A DNA stretch of 7,684 nucleotides from Deltaproteobacteria bacterium (GTDB lineage Bacteria > Desulfobacterota > Binatia > Binatales > Binataceae): assembly GCA_021799555.1 (NCBI GenBank), contig JAJZAG010000182.1:1-7684 (forward strand), given 5' to 3'. The notes beneath the pieces were generated by a model. It was not told the DNA's origin. It searched no databases and saw only the letters and a program-made list of their open reading frames with translations. The position numbers were made by a program, and so were the translations under genes. Of this stretch, positions 1 through 5,781 are shown piece after piece (positions within the stretch are counted from its first letter, which is position 1; each line of letters begins with the position of its first letter).

Positions 1-1
1 G

Positions 2-25
2 CTGACCGAAATCGCTCACAAATAA
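2..25 (+). CDS. Possible C-terminal tail of an upstream gene (partial)
   Basis: Reading from base 2, the frame gives Leu-Thr-Glu-Ile-Ala-His-Lys followed by TAA at 23-25. The short tail looks like an ordinary protein end, and a strong hairpin starts 25 nt downstream, as expected after a gene end. Only seven codons are visible, so nothing can be said about function. A second frame (from base 1) is also open until TAG at 118-120, but its composition (many Arg and Ser, proline-rich) looks non-coding. Seen: frame and stop. Inferred: that it is a real gene end. Confidence 0.25.
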   Translation: MTEIAHK

Positions 26-49
26 AGTCGGAGCCTCGGAAATACTTCC

Positions 50-83
50 CGCAGCGGGCGGCGATCTCTCGCCGCCCGCTGCG
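50..83. terminator. Perfect 15-bp inverted repeat, possible intrinsic terminator or leader hairpin
   Basis: Bases 50-64 (CGCAGCGGGCGGCGA) are the exact reverse complement of 69-83, with a four-base loop TCTC at 65-68. The stem is almost entirely G/C and would be very stable in RNA. It lies between the probable stop of an upstream gene (23-25) and the aminotransferase start at 121. No run of T follows on the + strand (GTTCGCGCAGTTTC), so it is not a textbook intrinsic terminator. It could end upstream transcription, protect an mRNA end, or act as a leader or attenuator element for the downstream operon. The inverted repeat is certain; its role is not. Confidence 0.6.
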
Positions 84-107
84 TTCGCGCAGTTTCGCCC
101 AAACGCC

Positions 108-112
108 GGGAG
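108..112 (+). promoter_or_regulatory. Ribosome binding site of the aminotransferase gene
   Basis: GGGAG sits 8 nt upstream of the ATG at 121. This supports that ATG over the second in-frame ATG at 130, for which the spacing would be too long. Confidence 0.55.
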
Positions 113-120
113 CGCTATAG

Positions 121-1386
121 ATGAAAACGATGGCTACACGGCTCGCAATCTTAGGCGGGCAGCCGCTTCGTCTACGCGAGTTCACGCGTTGGCCCGTGTT
201 CGACGATCGCGAGCGCGTGCAACTCGAAGAAGTGCTCACTTCCGGCAGCTGGGGCGGCTATCCGAGTCCGAACCGCAAGGCAACCGAACTCGAGTCGCGA
301 TTCGCCGTATTGCAGGGCGCGCGCTTCGCGATCGCCGTCACTTCCGGCACGACGGCGCTCGAGGTTGCACTGAAGGCGCTCGCGGTCGGTCCCGGTGATG
401 AGGTGATCGTTCCCGCAATAACCTTCGCCGCGACCGCATCTGCCGCAATCGCGTGCATGGCTCGCCCGGTTTTCGCCGACGTTGATCCTGCTACTGCGTG
501 CATAGATCCCGCCAGCGTCGCGCAGCTCATCACGCGCCGCACCAAAGCAATCATTCCGGTGCATTACGGCGCCTCCGCCGCCGACCTTGACGCGCTCACC
601 GTACTTGCGCGCGAGCGCTCGATTCCGATCGTGGAAGACTGCGCGCACGTTCCCGGCGCGAGATGGCGTGATCGCGGAGTCGGCACCTGGGGCGCTCTTG
701 GATGCTTCAGCTTTCAATCGAGCAAGCCGATGACCGCCGGCGAAGGTGGAATGATCATCACCGACGATCCCGAGCTCGAAGCGCGCTGCCAGTCCCTGAT
801 TAACTGCGGGCGGCGCCGTCCGGGCGATACTTTCGAGACTCCTCTTCTCGGCGCTAACTACAGGATGACCGAATGGCAGTGCGGTGTGTTGCTGGCGCAA
901 CTCGATCGGCTCCCCGAACAGATCGAGCGCAAAAGCCGCAATGCCGAGCGGCTGCGCGCGGGACTCAACGCGATTAAGGGCCTGCACGCCGTACCACGCG
1001 ACTCACGTCTGACCCGCGAGGTCATTTACGCATTCATCTTCATGATCGATGAATCTGAGCTCGGAGTCTCTCGCAATCGCTTCGTACGCGCGCTCCGCGC
1101 TGAGGGCATTCCGTGCGGGGTTGGAAACGATCCCGTATATCGCTCCGCGCTATTACCGGCCGAATCAATCCTATACCGGACCGCGTGCACCCTCGCGGGT
1201 GTGCCCAATCCGCCGCCACCCGATTGTCCGCATGCCGAAAGGGCTTTTGAACATTCGATGGCGGCGATACCGCATGAGGTGCTGCTGGGCGGCGAGCACG
1301 ACATCGACGACATAATCGCCGCCGCGCGCAAAGTCGCCGGCTGCGCCGAGGAACTACGCGCCGCGCGGCTCGAACCTGGCGGGTGA
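121..1386 (+). CDS. DegT/DnrJ/EryC1/StrS family PLP-dependent aminotransferase
   Basis: Predicted cytosolic fold-type I PLP enzyme that transfers an amino group, usually from Glu or Gln, to a keto-sugar, keto-cyclitol or related ketone. At 421 residues it is full length for the family. The N-terminus carries the Gly-Gly-x-Pro element (residues 12-15). The phosphate-binding Ser-Gly-Thr-Thr lies at 75-78, and the Asp pairing with the PLP ring nitrogen is D173 in VEDCAHVPGA. The Schiff-base lysine is K202 in FSFQSSKPMTAGEGG. The C-terminal CPHAE...PH..LLGG pattern is also typical. By memory, the layout resembles scyllo-inosose aminotransferases (StsC/BtrR type) and AHBA synthases more than nucleotide-sugar perosamine synthases; this subfamily call is tentative. 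The start ATG has an SD at good spacing. It is the first gene of an apparent three-gene operon; the next start lies 6 nt after its stop. The true substrate is unknown. Confidence 0.93.
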   Translation: MKTMATRLAILGGQPLRLREFTRWPVFDDRERVQLEEVLTSGSWGGYPSPNRKATELESRFAVLQGARFAIAVTSGTTALEVALKALAVGPGDEVIVPAITFAATASAAIACMARPVFADVDPATACIDPASVAQLITRRTKAIIPVHYGASAADLDALTVLARERSIPIVEDCAHVPGARWRDRGVGTWGALGCFSFQSSKPMTAGEGGMIITDDPELEARCQSLINCGRRRPGDTFETPLLGANYRMTEWQCGVLLAQLDRLPEQIERKSRNAERLRAGLNAIKGLHAVPRDSRLTREVIYAFIFMIDESELGVSRNRFVRALRAEGIPCGVGNDPVYRSALLPAESILYRTACTLAGVPNPPPPDCPHAERAFEHSMAAIPHEVLLGGEHDIDDIIAAARKVAGCAEELRAARLEPGG

Positions 1387-1392
1387 TCTGCG

Positions 1393-2763
1393 ATGACCCA
1401 CCTTTACGCGGGAGCGGCACGCGTGCGACTCGAGCCACCGCTCGGGCTTGCGATGCTCGGTTACGGCTCGCGAGTCGGCGTTGCGCAGGGAGTGCATGAC
1501 GAGCTCGCGGCGCAAGCAATGGTCATCAGCGACGGCGCGCGCAAGCTCGCGATTTGCGGGGTCGATCTGCTCGCAATCGGCAAGCGGATCGCCGACGAAA
1601 TCCGCGCCGCCGTCGCAGCGAGAAGCGATCTTCCGGCGGACGCGATTCTGATTTGCGCCACTCACACTCATTCCGCGCCCGCGTTCAATATTTTCGCGAC
1701 CCCACGCCTCGGATCTCAGCTCTCCGGCGCGCGCAGCCTCGAATGGGAACGCGCTCTTCCGGGAAAGATCGCCGATGCGATTGTCGCGGCAAATCGCACT
1801 CTCGAACCGGCGTATCTGAAAACCGCACAAGCCCGCTTCACGCTCGGAACCAACCGACGCATGCGCCGCGCCGATGGACGGATTCAACTTGCCGCGAATT
1901 ATTCGGGAATCGCCAACGACACCGCCGTAGCGCTGGCGGCTTTTCGCCCGGACGGCAGCGCGATCGGCGCAGTGCTTAACTATCCGTGCCACGGCGTCGT
2001 GCTGTGCGAAGATAACCTCCTCTACTCGCGCGACTGGATCGGGTACGCGATCGACGAACTCGAGCGCGGTCTCGCGCGTAGCTCGGGCACGCCGCCTCTA
2101 GCGCTGTTCATACAGGGAGCGACCGGAAATATTGACCCGCGCAGCCGCGGAAGCTTCGCCGTAGCGGACGAGTATGGCACCGCTGCCGGGCGGTCGATTT
2201 GCGCCGCACTCACCGCCGCGCCAATCTTGGAAGCGAAAACGATCGCATTCCGCTTCATCGAACTGAAACTCAAGCTCAAGCCGCTAGACGACGCGCTTGC
2301 TACCGCGCGCCAATGCGCCGCGCAAACTGGAGCCTCGCTGGAAAGCCATCGCGGCGGCGAAGGATTCCAGCTAAAGCGCCTGCGCGATCATCATCAGCAA
2401 TCGCTCGATGCGCTCGCCGCGCTTCAAGCGCTACAGGAAGTCAACCGTCGCGACAAACGCGTCGATATGGCGCGCGGCGAAATGGCGACCGCGATGAGCC
2501 TGTTTAGGCTGGGCGATCTCGCGGTCGTCGGAATTCCCGGCGAAGCGTTTGTTGAGTTCGGTCTTGCGTTGCGCGCCAATCCATATTTCGCGCACACGCT
2601 CATCGCATGCTACTGCAACGATTTAGTCGGCTACATCCCCACCCGTGAGGCATACTCGCAGGGCGGCTACGAGGTCGACACCGCGCGCGTCGCCTGCGGC
2701 ACCGGTGAGATGGTTGTCGCCGCAGCGCTCGCCACGATGCGCGAATTGCGCGCTACCGGATAG
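1393..2763 (+). CDS. Neutral/alkaline ceramidase-fold hydrolase, likely not a true ceramidase
   Basis: The 456-residue protein matches the catalytic domain of the neutral/alkaline non-lysosomal ceramidase family, which are metal-dependent amidases that remove an N-acyl group. Visible landmarks in order are the N-terminal GAARVRLEPP with the following GYGSR, GVHDELAAQA, ATHTHSAP (H91, H93), NYPCHG (H200), YSRDW (211-215), QGATGNIDPR (241-250), GIPGEAF (E384) and NDLVGYIPTREAY (Y414). The His, Glu and Tyr positions fit the known zinc site. In characterised ceramidases the nucleophile Ser lies in GDVSPN; the equivalent segment here is GNIDPR, putting D248 in its place. There is no signal peptide, and the C-terminal immunoglobulin-like domain of roughly 670-residue secreted ceramidases is absent. 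It therefore looks cytosolic and may hydrolyse a different amide. It starts 6 nt after the aminotransferase stop, suggesting translational coupling. Family placement is firm; activity is open. Confidence 0.88.
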   Translation: MTHLYAGAARVRLEPPLGLAMLGYGSRVGVAQGVHDELAAQAMVISDGARKLAICGVDLLAIGKRIADEIRAAVAARSDLPADAILICATHTHSAPAFNIFATPRLGSQLSGARSLEWERALPGKIADAIVAANRTLEPAYLKTAQARFTLGTNRRMRRADGRIQLAANYSGIANDTAVALAAFRPDGSAIGAVLNYPCHGVVLCEDNLLYSRDWIGYAIDELERGLARSSGTPPLALFIQGATGNIDPRSRGSFAVADEYGTAAGRSICAALTAAPILEAKTIAFRFIELKLKLKPLDDALATARQCAAQTGASLESHRGGEGFQLKRLRDHHQQSLDALAALQALQEVNRRDKRVDMARGEMATAMSLFRLGDLAVVGIPGEAFVEFGLALRANPYFAHTLIACYCNDLVGYIPTREAYSQGGYEVDTARVACGTGEMVVAAALATMRELRATG

Positions 2764-2765
2764 CC

Positions 2766-2772
2766 GAGGGAG
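2766..2772 (+). promoter_or_regulatory. Ribosome binding site of the amidinotransferase-like gene
   Basis: GAGGGAG lies in the 18-nt gap after the ceramidase-like stop, 9 nt before the ATG at 2782. It is the strongest SD in this operon and fixes that start. Confidence 0.6.
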
Positions 2773-2781
2773 TCATTCGCG

Positions 2782-3774
2782 ATGCCGCGCACGATCCTGA
2801 TGGGAGATCCCACTCACTTCTCAGTGCGCGGTGGCGCGAATCCGCATACGCGCAACCTTCTCGGAATACGCAAGCGCGTAAACGCGGACCGGGCGCGCGC
2901 GCAATGGCACGCACTCGCCCGCGAACTTACCGCCCGCGGCGTCGAGGTGTGCGTGATTCCGCCCGATCCGAAACGTACGGGGCTGGTTTTTCCCGCTAAT
3001 GCGGGCTTTCTTTTTCCACTCGAAGCTGGCGGCCCAAAGATCTTCCATTTGTCTCATCTGCTACCGACACGAGCACCGGAAATAGACATCTATCGACCTT
3101 TTATACGCGCCATGGGGTACGAAACGCGCGAGGTTGCCGCACCATTCGAAGGCGAGGCTGACTTCTTTCCAGCCGGACGCTTCATGATTTTTACGCACGG
3201 GCGCATAGAGCGGCAGCGATTCGTCGCGCGGATCGGAATCCCACCGTGGAAGCGCATCTACGGCTTCCGTTCGGATATCGCCGCGCTCGCCGAGCTTGAA
3301 CGCGCCGCGAGCGGGCGGCCGATTCTGCCGCTCGAGCTGACGCTCGAAGCGCACTACCATGGCGACACGGTTCTGTGCTCGTTCGGTCCCGCGCGTGAAT
3401 ACCTGCTTGCGTATCTGGACGGTCTCGCGGCAGACTCACGCGCGCGCCTGAAAGACGAATTTGGCGCGAATTTAATCGAACTCGGACCCGGCGACGCGGC
3501 TCTCTATGCGGCCAATTCGTTTCAGAGCGAACTTGATGGAATACTTTACCTTTTCATGCCGCGCGGCGTCGGCAAGGAATTGCTCGACGCGGTGCGCGCA
3601 CGCGGCGTCGAGCCTGTCCTATGCGACGCCACCGAATTCCTGATCAAGGGCGGAGGCTCGATCAAGTGTATGATTCTTGATCTCGGCCCGCGCGGCGAAC
3701 AACCATCCGCCGGCGCAGAGTTCCGCGCCGAGCGCAGCTACCAACGCGTGTTCGGCGCTCGGTCCTCCGCGTAA
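2782..3774 (+). CDS. Guanidino-group-modifying enzyme (amidinotransferase / DDAH / arginine deiminase superfamily)
   Basis: The 330-residue protein belongs to the pentein superfamily, whose members hydrolyse or transfer the amidino group of arginine-like substrates through a covalent Cys intermediate. The N-terminal block LMGDPTHFSVRGGANPH (6-22) corresponds to the family's M-x-x-P-x-x-F...NP motif, and LVFPANAG (68-75) to the F-x-A-N substrate loop. The catalytic set appears intact: the acidic residues in FEGEAD (E123, D127), H193 with D195 in YHGDT, and the nucleophile C296 in GGGSIKCMIL near the C-terminus. Length and motif order fit DDAH-like or ArgZ-type enzymes. Sequence alone does not separate a hydrolase (giving citrulline or ornithine plus ammonia) from an amidinotransferase. 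It is the last gene of the three-gene operon, 18 nt after its neighbour, and no arginine-catabolism genes are adjacent, which argues for a special substrate. Superfamily is confident; reaction is not. Confidence 0.87.
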   Translation: MPRTILMGDPTHFSVRGGANPHTRNLLGIRKRVNADRARAQWHALARELTARGVEVCVIPPDPKRTGLVFPANAGFLFPLEAGGPKIFHLSHLLPTRAPEIDIYRPFIRAMGYETREVAAPFEGEADFFPAGRFMIFTHGRIERQRFVARIGIPPWKRIYGFRSDIAALAELERAASGRPILPLELTLEAHYHGDTVLCSFGPAREYLLAYLDGLAADSRARLKDEFGANLIELGPGDAALYAANSFQSELDGILYLFMPRGVGKELLDAVRARGVEPVLCDATEFLIKGGGSIKCMILDLGPRGEQPSAGAEFRAERSYQRVFGARSSA

Positions 3775-3789
3775 CGTGCGTTCATCCGC

Positions 3790-4305
3790 CTAGCGCGCGA
3801 TCAGCCCGTCGTTTGAGATATCCAAGGCGAATGCGAGTTCGAGCGCAAGCGCGCTGGGATGTGCTTGATAGTATTCGACCTCCGGAGCGCCGCGCATAGT
3901 ATTCAGCACCCGTTCCGCTCCAACCTCCGAGAAGCCAATTCGCTCAAAGAATTTTCGCACTCCAGGAGGCGCAAACAGATAAAGCGTCCGCGCACCGCGC
4001 GTGTGGGCGGCCTTGCGCGCCGCTGCCATCAATAGCCCGGCGATTCCGCGGCGACGCATAGATTCCACAACGTACAAGGAGCGAACCAGCGCCGCATCAA
4101 TCTTCGGCTCGACGCCTACCACGCCAACCGGATCATCACCGAAAAACGCGATCAAGTAGCACGCGGCGGGCCACTGGATCCCGTACGTGATCATATCGCC
4201 CGCTTCCAAGAGCGCACGCACGGCCGCAAGGTTACGACTCTGTGCGATTACGAGTTCACCGGGCCGAGGCCGCCGCAACGCCATCGCGAACCATCCCTGC
4301 ATCAC
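3790..4305 (-). CDS. GNAT family N-acetyltransferase (ArsN2-like layout)
   Basis: A protein of up to 171 residues with a single GNAT fold that would transfer acetyl from acetyl-CoA to an amine. The acetyl-CoA-binding motif A is clear: ALVRSLYVVESMRRRGIAG (72-90), with the RRRGIAG pyrophosphate loop at 84-90, followed by the helix LLMAAARKAAHTRGA and motif B-like FFERIGFSEV (119-128). The order (G.VG.E, then ALVRSL.V, then the FF..GF ending) resembles ArsN2-type arsenic-resistance acetyltransferases, but no ars gene is nearby, so that label is only structural. The start is uncertain: GTG at 4305 directly abuts the TAG of the methyltransferase, ATG at 4302 follows, and ATG at 4284 has the best SD (AGGGA, 9 nt upstream), giving 164 residues. 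It is the last gene of the ferredoxin-methyltransferase-acetyltransferase operon and ends 15 nt from the convergent amidinotransferase-like gene. Substrate unknown. Confidence 0.85.
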   Translation of the reverse strand: MMQGWFAMALRRPRPGELVIAQSRNLAAVRALLEAGDMITYGIQWPAACYLIAFFGDDPVGVVGVEPKIDAALVRSLYVVESMRRRGIAGLLMAAARKAAHTRGARTLYLFAPPGVRKFFERIGFSEVGAERVLNTMRGAPEVEYYQAHPSALALELAFALDISNDGLIAR

Positions 4306-4911
4306 CTATTCGAGCACAGCGCGTCCGCCGACGAAGATTCCGCGCATCGACGGCCGCACGTCTTCGACTCTGAACCCGGCACGGGCGAGCACCGCAGCAG
4401 TCTCGCGATTCGGATGACATCCCGCGAACGTCCGCGACCATAGCGGATCGACAAGGTCCTGAAACGTTGCGAGAACGCGGCCGGGTGCGCGCACGTGCTC
4501 GACGAAATAGAGCTTACCTTCGGGCTTGAGCACGCGCGCAACTTCGGCCATCGCTGCCGCCGCGTCGGGAATCGTACAGAGAACGAGGCACGCCACGGCG
4601 GCGTCGAACGTCGCGTCGCGAAACGGAAGTGCCTGCCCGTCGCCCGAAATCAGGTCGATTTTCGCCCGCGCCGCGTGCGCTCGCGGAATCGACCGCCGGA
4701 GCATTTCCCAATCGGGCTCGATCCCGATTACGTGCGCCTCGGGCGGGTAATAGCGAAAGTTAAGACCATTGCCGAAACCGATTTCAAGCACGCGGCCCGA
4801 AAGCGATCCGACCAGGCGCGAGCGCATTTTGTCGGCGCCGCGGCTGTCGCTGCGAGCGGTCAAGGCTTCATAAACCCACGCGAAAACAGGATGTTCGTGC
4901 GCAGAAGGCAT
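4306..4911 (-). CDS. Class I SAM-dependent methyltransferase, METTL7/TMT1-like
   Basis: A 201-residue protein with a complete Rossmann-type methyltransferase domain. Motif I is LEIGFGNG (42-49), the acidic ribose-binding residue is E65 in IGIEPD, the adenine-contacting D91 lies in GDGQALPF, and motif IV is FDAAVACLVLCTIPD (102-116). Motif VI is LKPEGKLYFVEHV (128-140). The C-terminal half contains WSRTFAGCHPNRET (158-171) with AGF following. That Gly-Cys-x-x-x-Arg-Glu-Thr signature recalls METTL7/TMT1 enzymes (thiol methyltransferases in animals) and their bacterial relatives once annotated as phosphatidylethanolamine- or UbiE-like. No membrane segment is evident. The start ATG lies 9 nt after the ferredoxin stop and has only a weak SD (GAGCAG), so translation is probably coupled. 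Its stop abuts the next gene's GTG. Methyl transfer is well supported; the acceptor (thiol, small metabolite or lipid) is unknown. Confidence 0.88.
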   Translation of the reverse strand: MPSAHEHPVFAWVYEALTARSDSRGADKMRSRLVGSLSGRVLEIGFGNGLNFRYYPPEAHVIGIEPDWEMLRRSIPRAHAARAKIDLISGDGQALPFRDATFDAAVACLVLCTIPDAAAAMAEVARVLKPEGKLYFVEHVRAPGRVLATFQDLVDPLWSRTFAGCHPNRETAAVLARAGFRVEDVRPSMRGIFVGGRAVLE

Positions 4912-4920
4912 CGCTGCTGC

Positions 4921-5154
4921 TCACTTCTTCGGCGGCGGAAAAAGCTGCGCGCCGCTGTCCGCTTCCACCACGGTGATCGCCTTGACAGGACATCCGCGCG
5001 CCCCCGCGAGTATAGTTGCGTCAGGTGCGCCGGTTGGATTGATCACCTGCGACTTTCCATTGTCGTCCAGTTGAAAAACTGCGGGGACGTTTTCCACACA
5101 ATCGCCGCTACCGATGCATCGCGACTGGTTTACGGTAATTGTCAGCTTCGCCAT
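4921..5154 (-). CDS. Small single-cluster ferredoxin, [3Fe-4S] or atypical [4Fe-4S]
   Basis: A 77-residue soluble electron carrier. The cluster motif is C13-I-G-S16-G-D-C19, with the distal C55-P56 in RGCPVKAI. The second cysteine of the usual CxxC position is Ser16, a pattern shared with P450-partner ferredoxins of actinobacteria and other soil bacteria, which bind [3Fe-4S] or use a non-Cys ligand. The segment between (VENVPAVFQLDDNGKSQV) is the typical acidic 'PEVF..DDDG' block used for partner docking. The start at 5154 is chosen because GGAGG lies 8 nt upstream and homologues begin with a short Met-x-x-x-Ile-x-Val strand. An in-frame upstream ATG at 5262 would add a 36-residue low-complexity extension crossing the promoter region. 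It is the first gene of the ferredoxin-methyltransferase-acetyltransferase operon. No P450 or reductase is visible in the window, so its partner is elsewhere. Confidence 0.9.
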   Translation of the reverse strand: MAKLTITVNQSRCIGSGDCVENVPAVFQLDDNGKSQVINPTGAPDATILAGARGCPVKAITVVEADSGAQLFPPPKK

Positions 5155-5162
5155 CCCTTGAA

Positions 5163-5167
5163 CCTCC
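5163..5167 (-). promoter_or_regulatory. Ribosome binding site deciding the ferredoxin start
   Basis: GGAGG on the minus strand, 8 nt before the ATG at 5154. It is the best SD match in the window and rules in the 77-residue product over a longer start at 5262. Confidence 0.7.
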
Positions 5168-5191
5168 GAACCGCGTTCGTCACACAACCGC

Positions 5192-5221
5192 ACAATAGAA
5201 TCCCGATACGTGCGCGGGCAA
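5192..5221 (-). promoter_or_regulatory. Candidate sigma-70-type promoter for the ferredoxin operon
   Basis: On the minus strand TTGCCC (5221-5216, 4/6 to TTGACA) is followed after 18 nt by TATTGT (5197-5192, 4/6 to TATAAT). The start of transcription would fall near 5185, leaving about 30 nt of leader that contains the GGAGG site. Consensus matching only, and the sigma preference of this organism is unknown. Confidence 0.35.
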
Positions 5222-5237
5222 GGGTGCGCTCGATGCA

Positions 5238-5266
5238 TTGAAACGCGAGGCGGCGGCGGCAATACT
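5238..5266 (+). promoter_or_regulatory. Candidate sigma-70-type promoter for acpS
   Basis: TTGAAA (5238-5243, 5/6 to TTGACA) and AATACT (5261-5266, 4/6 to TATAAT) are separated by exactly 17 nt. Transcription would start near 5273, giving a leader of about 26 nt that begins with the purine-rich GGAAGGGAG. It sits in the 144-nt divergent region, where a + strand promoter is required because the neighbouring operon runs the other way. Confidence 0.45.
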
Positions 5267-5298
5267 CACGTGGAAGGGAGCAAAATCGAAACAACGCG

Positions 5299-5703
5299 AT
5301 GTCAAAAATCCTCGGCACCGGCATCGACGTGATTGAAGTCGAACGCATCAGGCGCGCGCTCGAGCGTCCTCGCACTGGCGCGCGGTTTCTCGCGCGCGTC
5401 TTTACCGAGCGCGAAGCCGCCTACTGCGATTCGCGCGGAATCGCGCGCTTCCAGAGCTACGCGGCGCGCTTCGCATCGAAGGAAGCGGTGATGAAAGCGA
5501 TGGGGACCGGATGGAATCGCAACGTCGGGTGGAGCGAGATCGAAGTGACGCGCGAACGCGGCAGAGCACCAGCCATCGTGCTGCACGGAAAGTCGGCGGC
5601 GTTCGCGGCGCGGCGCGGAATCGATGCGTTCCACTTGAGCATCACGCACACCGTGCGCGAGGCTCTTGCCCACGTTATCGCGGAGGGAAAGGAAAAAGAC
5701 TAA
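5299..5703 (+). CDS. acpS: Holo-[acyl-carrier-protein] synthase AcpS
   Basis: A 134-residue protein, normal length for AcpS-type phosphopantetheinyl transferases. It moves 4'-phosphopantetheine from CoA to the conserved Ser of apo-ACP, activating fatty-acid synthesis; AcpS works as a cytosolic trimer. Motifs are ILGTGIDVIEVERI at the N-terminus with Mg-binding D10, FTEREAAYC (35-43), and RFASKEAVMKAMGTG (57-71) with K61 and metal ligand E62. The C-terminal LSITHT (113-118) with its His completes the set. The ATG at 5299 fits the family's N-terminal strand, but the clear purine tract GGAAGGGAG (5272-5280) is about 18 nt upstream, too far for an ideal SD. No in-frame start exists nearer to it. 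It is transcribed alone, diverging from the ferredoxin operon and converging with the DUF4340 gene. The usual neighbours (pdxJ, nnrD, alr) are not present. Confidence 0.95.
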   Translation: MSKILGTGIDVIEVERIRRALERPRTGARFLARVFTEREAAYCDSRGIARFQSYAARFASKEAVMKAMGTGWNRNVGWSEIEVTRERGRAPAIVLHGKSAAFAARRGIDAFHLSITHTVREALAHVIAEGKEKD

Positions 5704-5728
5704 GCGCGGAATGTACGGATCCGGCATG

Positions 5729-5748
5729 CAGATTCCGGACGCAATCTG
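5729..5748. terminator. Weak inverted repeat between convergent acpS and DUF4340 genes
   Basis: CAGATT (5729-5734) and AATCTG (5743-5748) can pair around an 8-nt loop; TCCGG/CCGGA halves overlapping it could form a competing stem. There is no T run on either strand, so function as a bidirectional terminator is only plausible from position, within the 78-nt gap between two convergent stops. An additional AATCTG at 5755-5760 makes a small direct repeat. Confidence 0.2.
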
Positions 5749-5781
5749 TCTGTAAATCTGCGAAACCTGAGATTGATCCTC

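Noticed and set aside
172..987. Minus-strand open frame (271 codons) inside the aminotransferase gene
   Set aside because: It mirrors a full-length enzyme with all catalytic motifs on the + strand; the product is Arg/Ala-rich and unrecognisable.
1354..1992. Minus-strand open frame (212 codons) opposite the ceramidase-like gene
   Set aside because: It is a shadow of the + strand gene, without motif, SD or a promoter.
3775..3789. A terminator between the convergent amidinotransferase-like and acetyltransferase genes
   Set aside because: The gap is only 15 nt and no stem-loop or T run could be found in or around it.
3790..4911. An arsenic-resistance operon (methyltransferase plus ArsN2-like acetyltransferase)
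   Set aside because: No arsR, arsC, arsB/acr3 or arsP is present, and the methyltransferase lacks the ArsM cysteine set and instead resembles METTL7/TMT1 proteins.
4495..5241. + strand open frame (248 codons) opposite the ferredoxin and methyltransferase genes
   Set aside because: It crosses two clear minus-strand genes, with basic low-complexity composition and no family resemblance.
5155..5262. N-terminally extended ferredoxin starting at 5262
   Set aside because: The extra 36 residues are Pro/Arg/Cys-rich, overlap the candidate promoters and lack an SD, while the ATG at 5154 has GGAGG at 8 nt and gives the usual family length.
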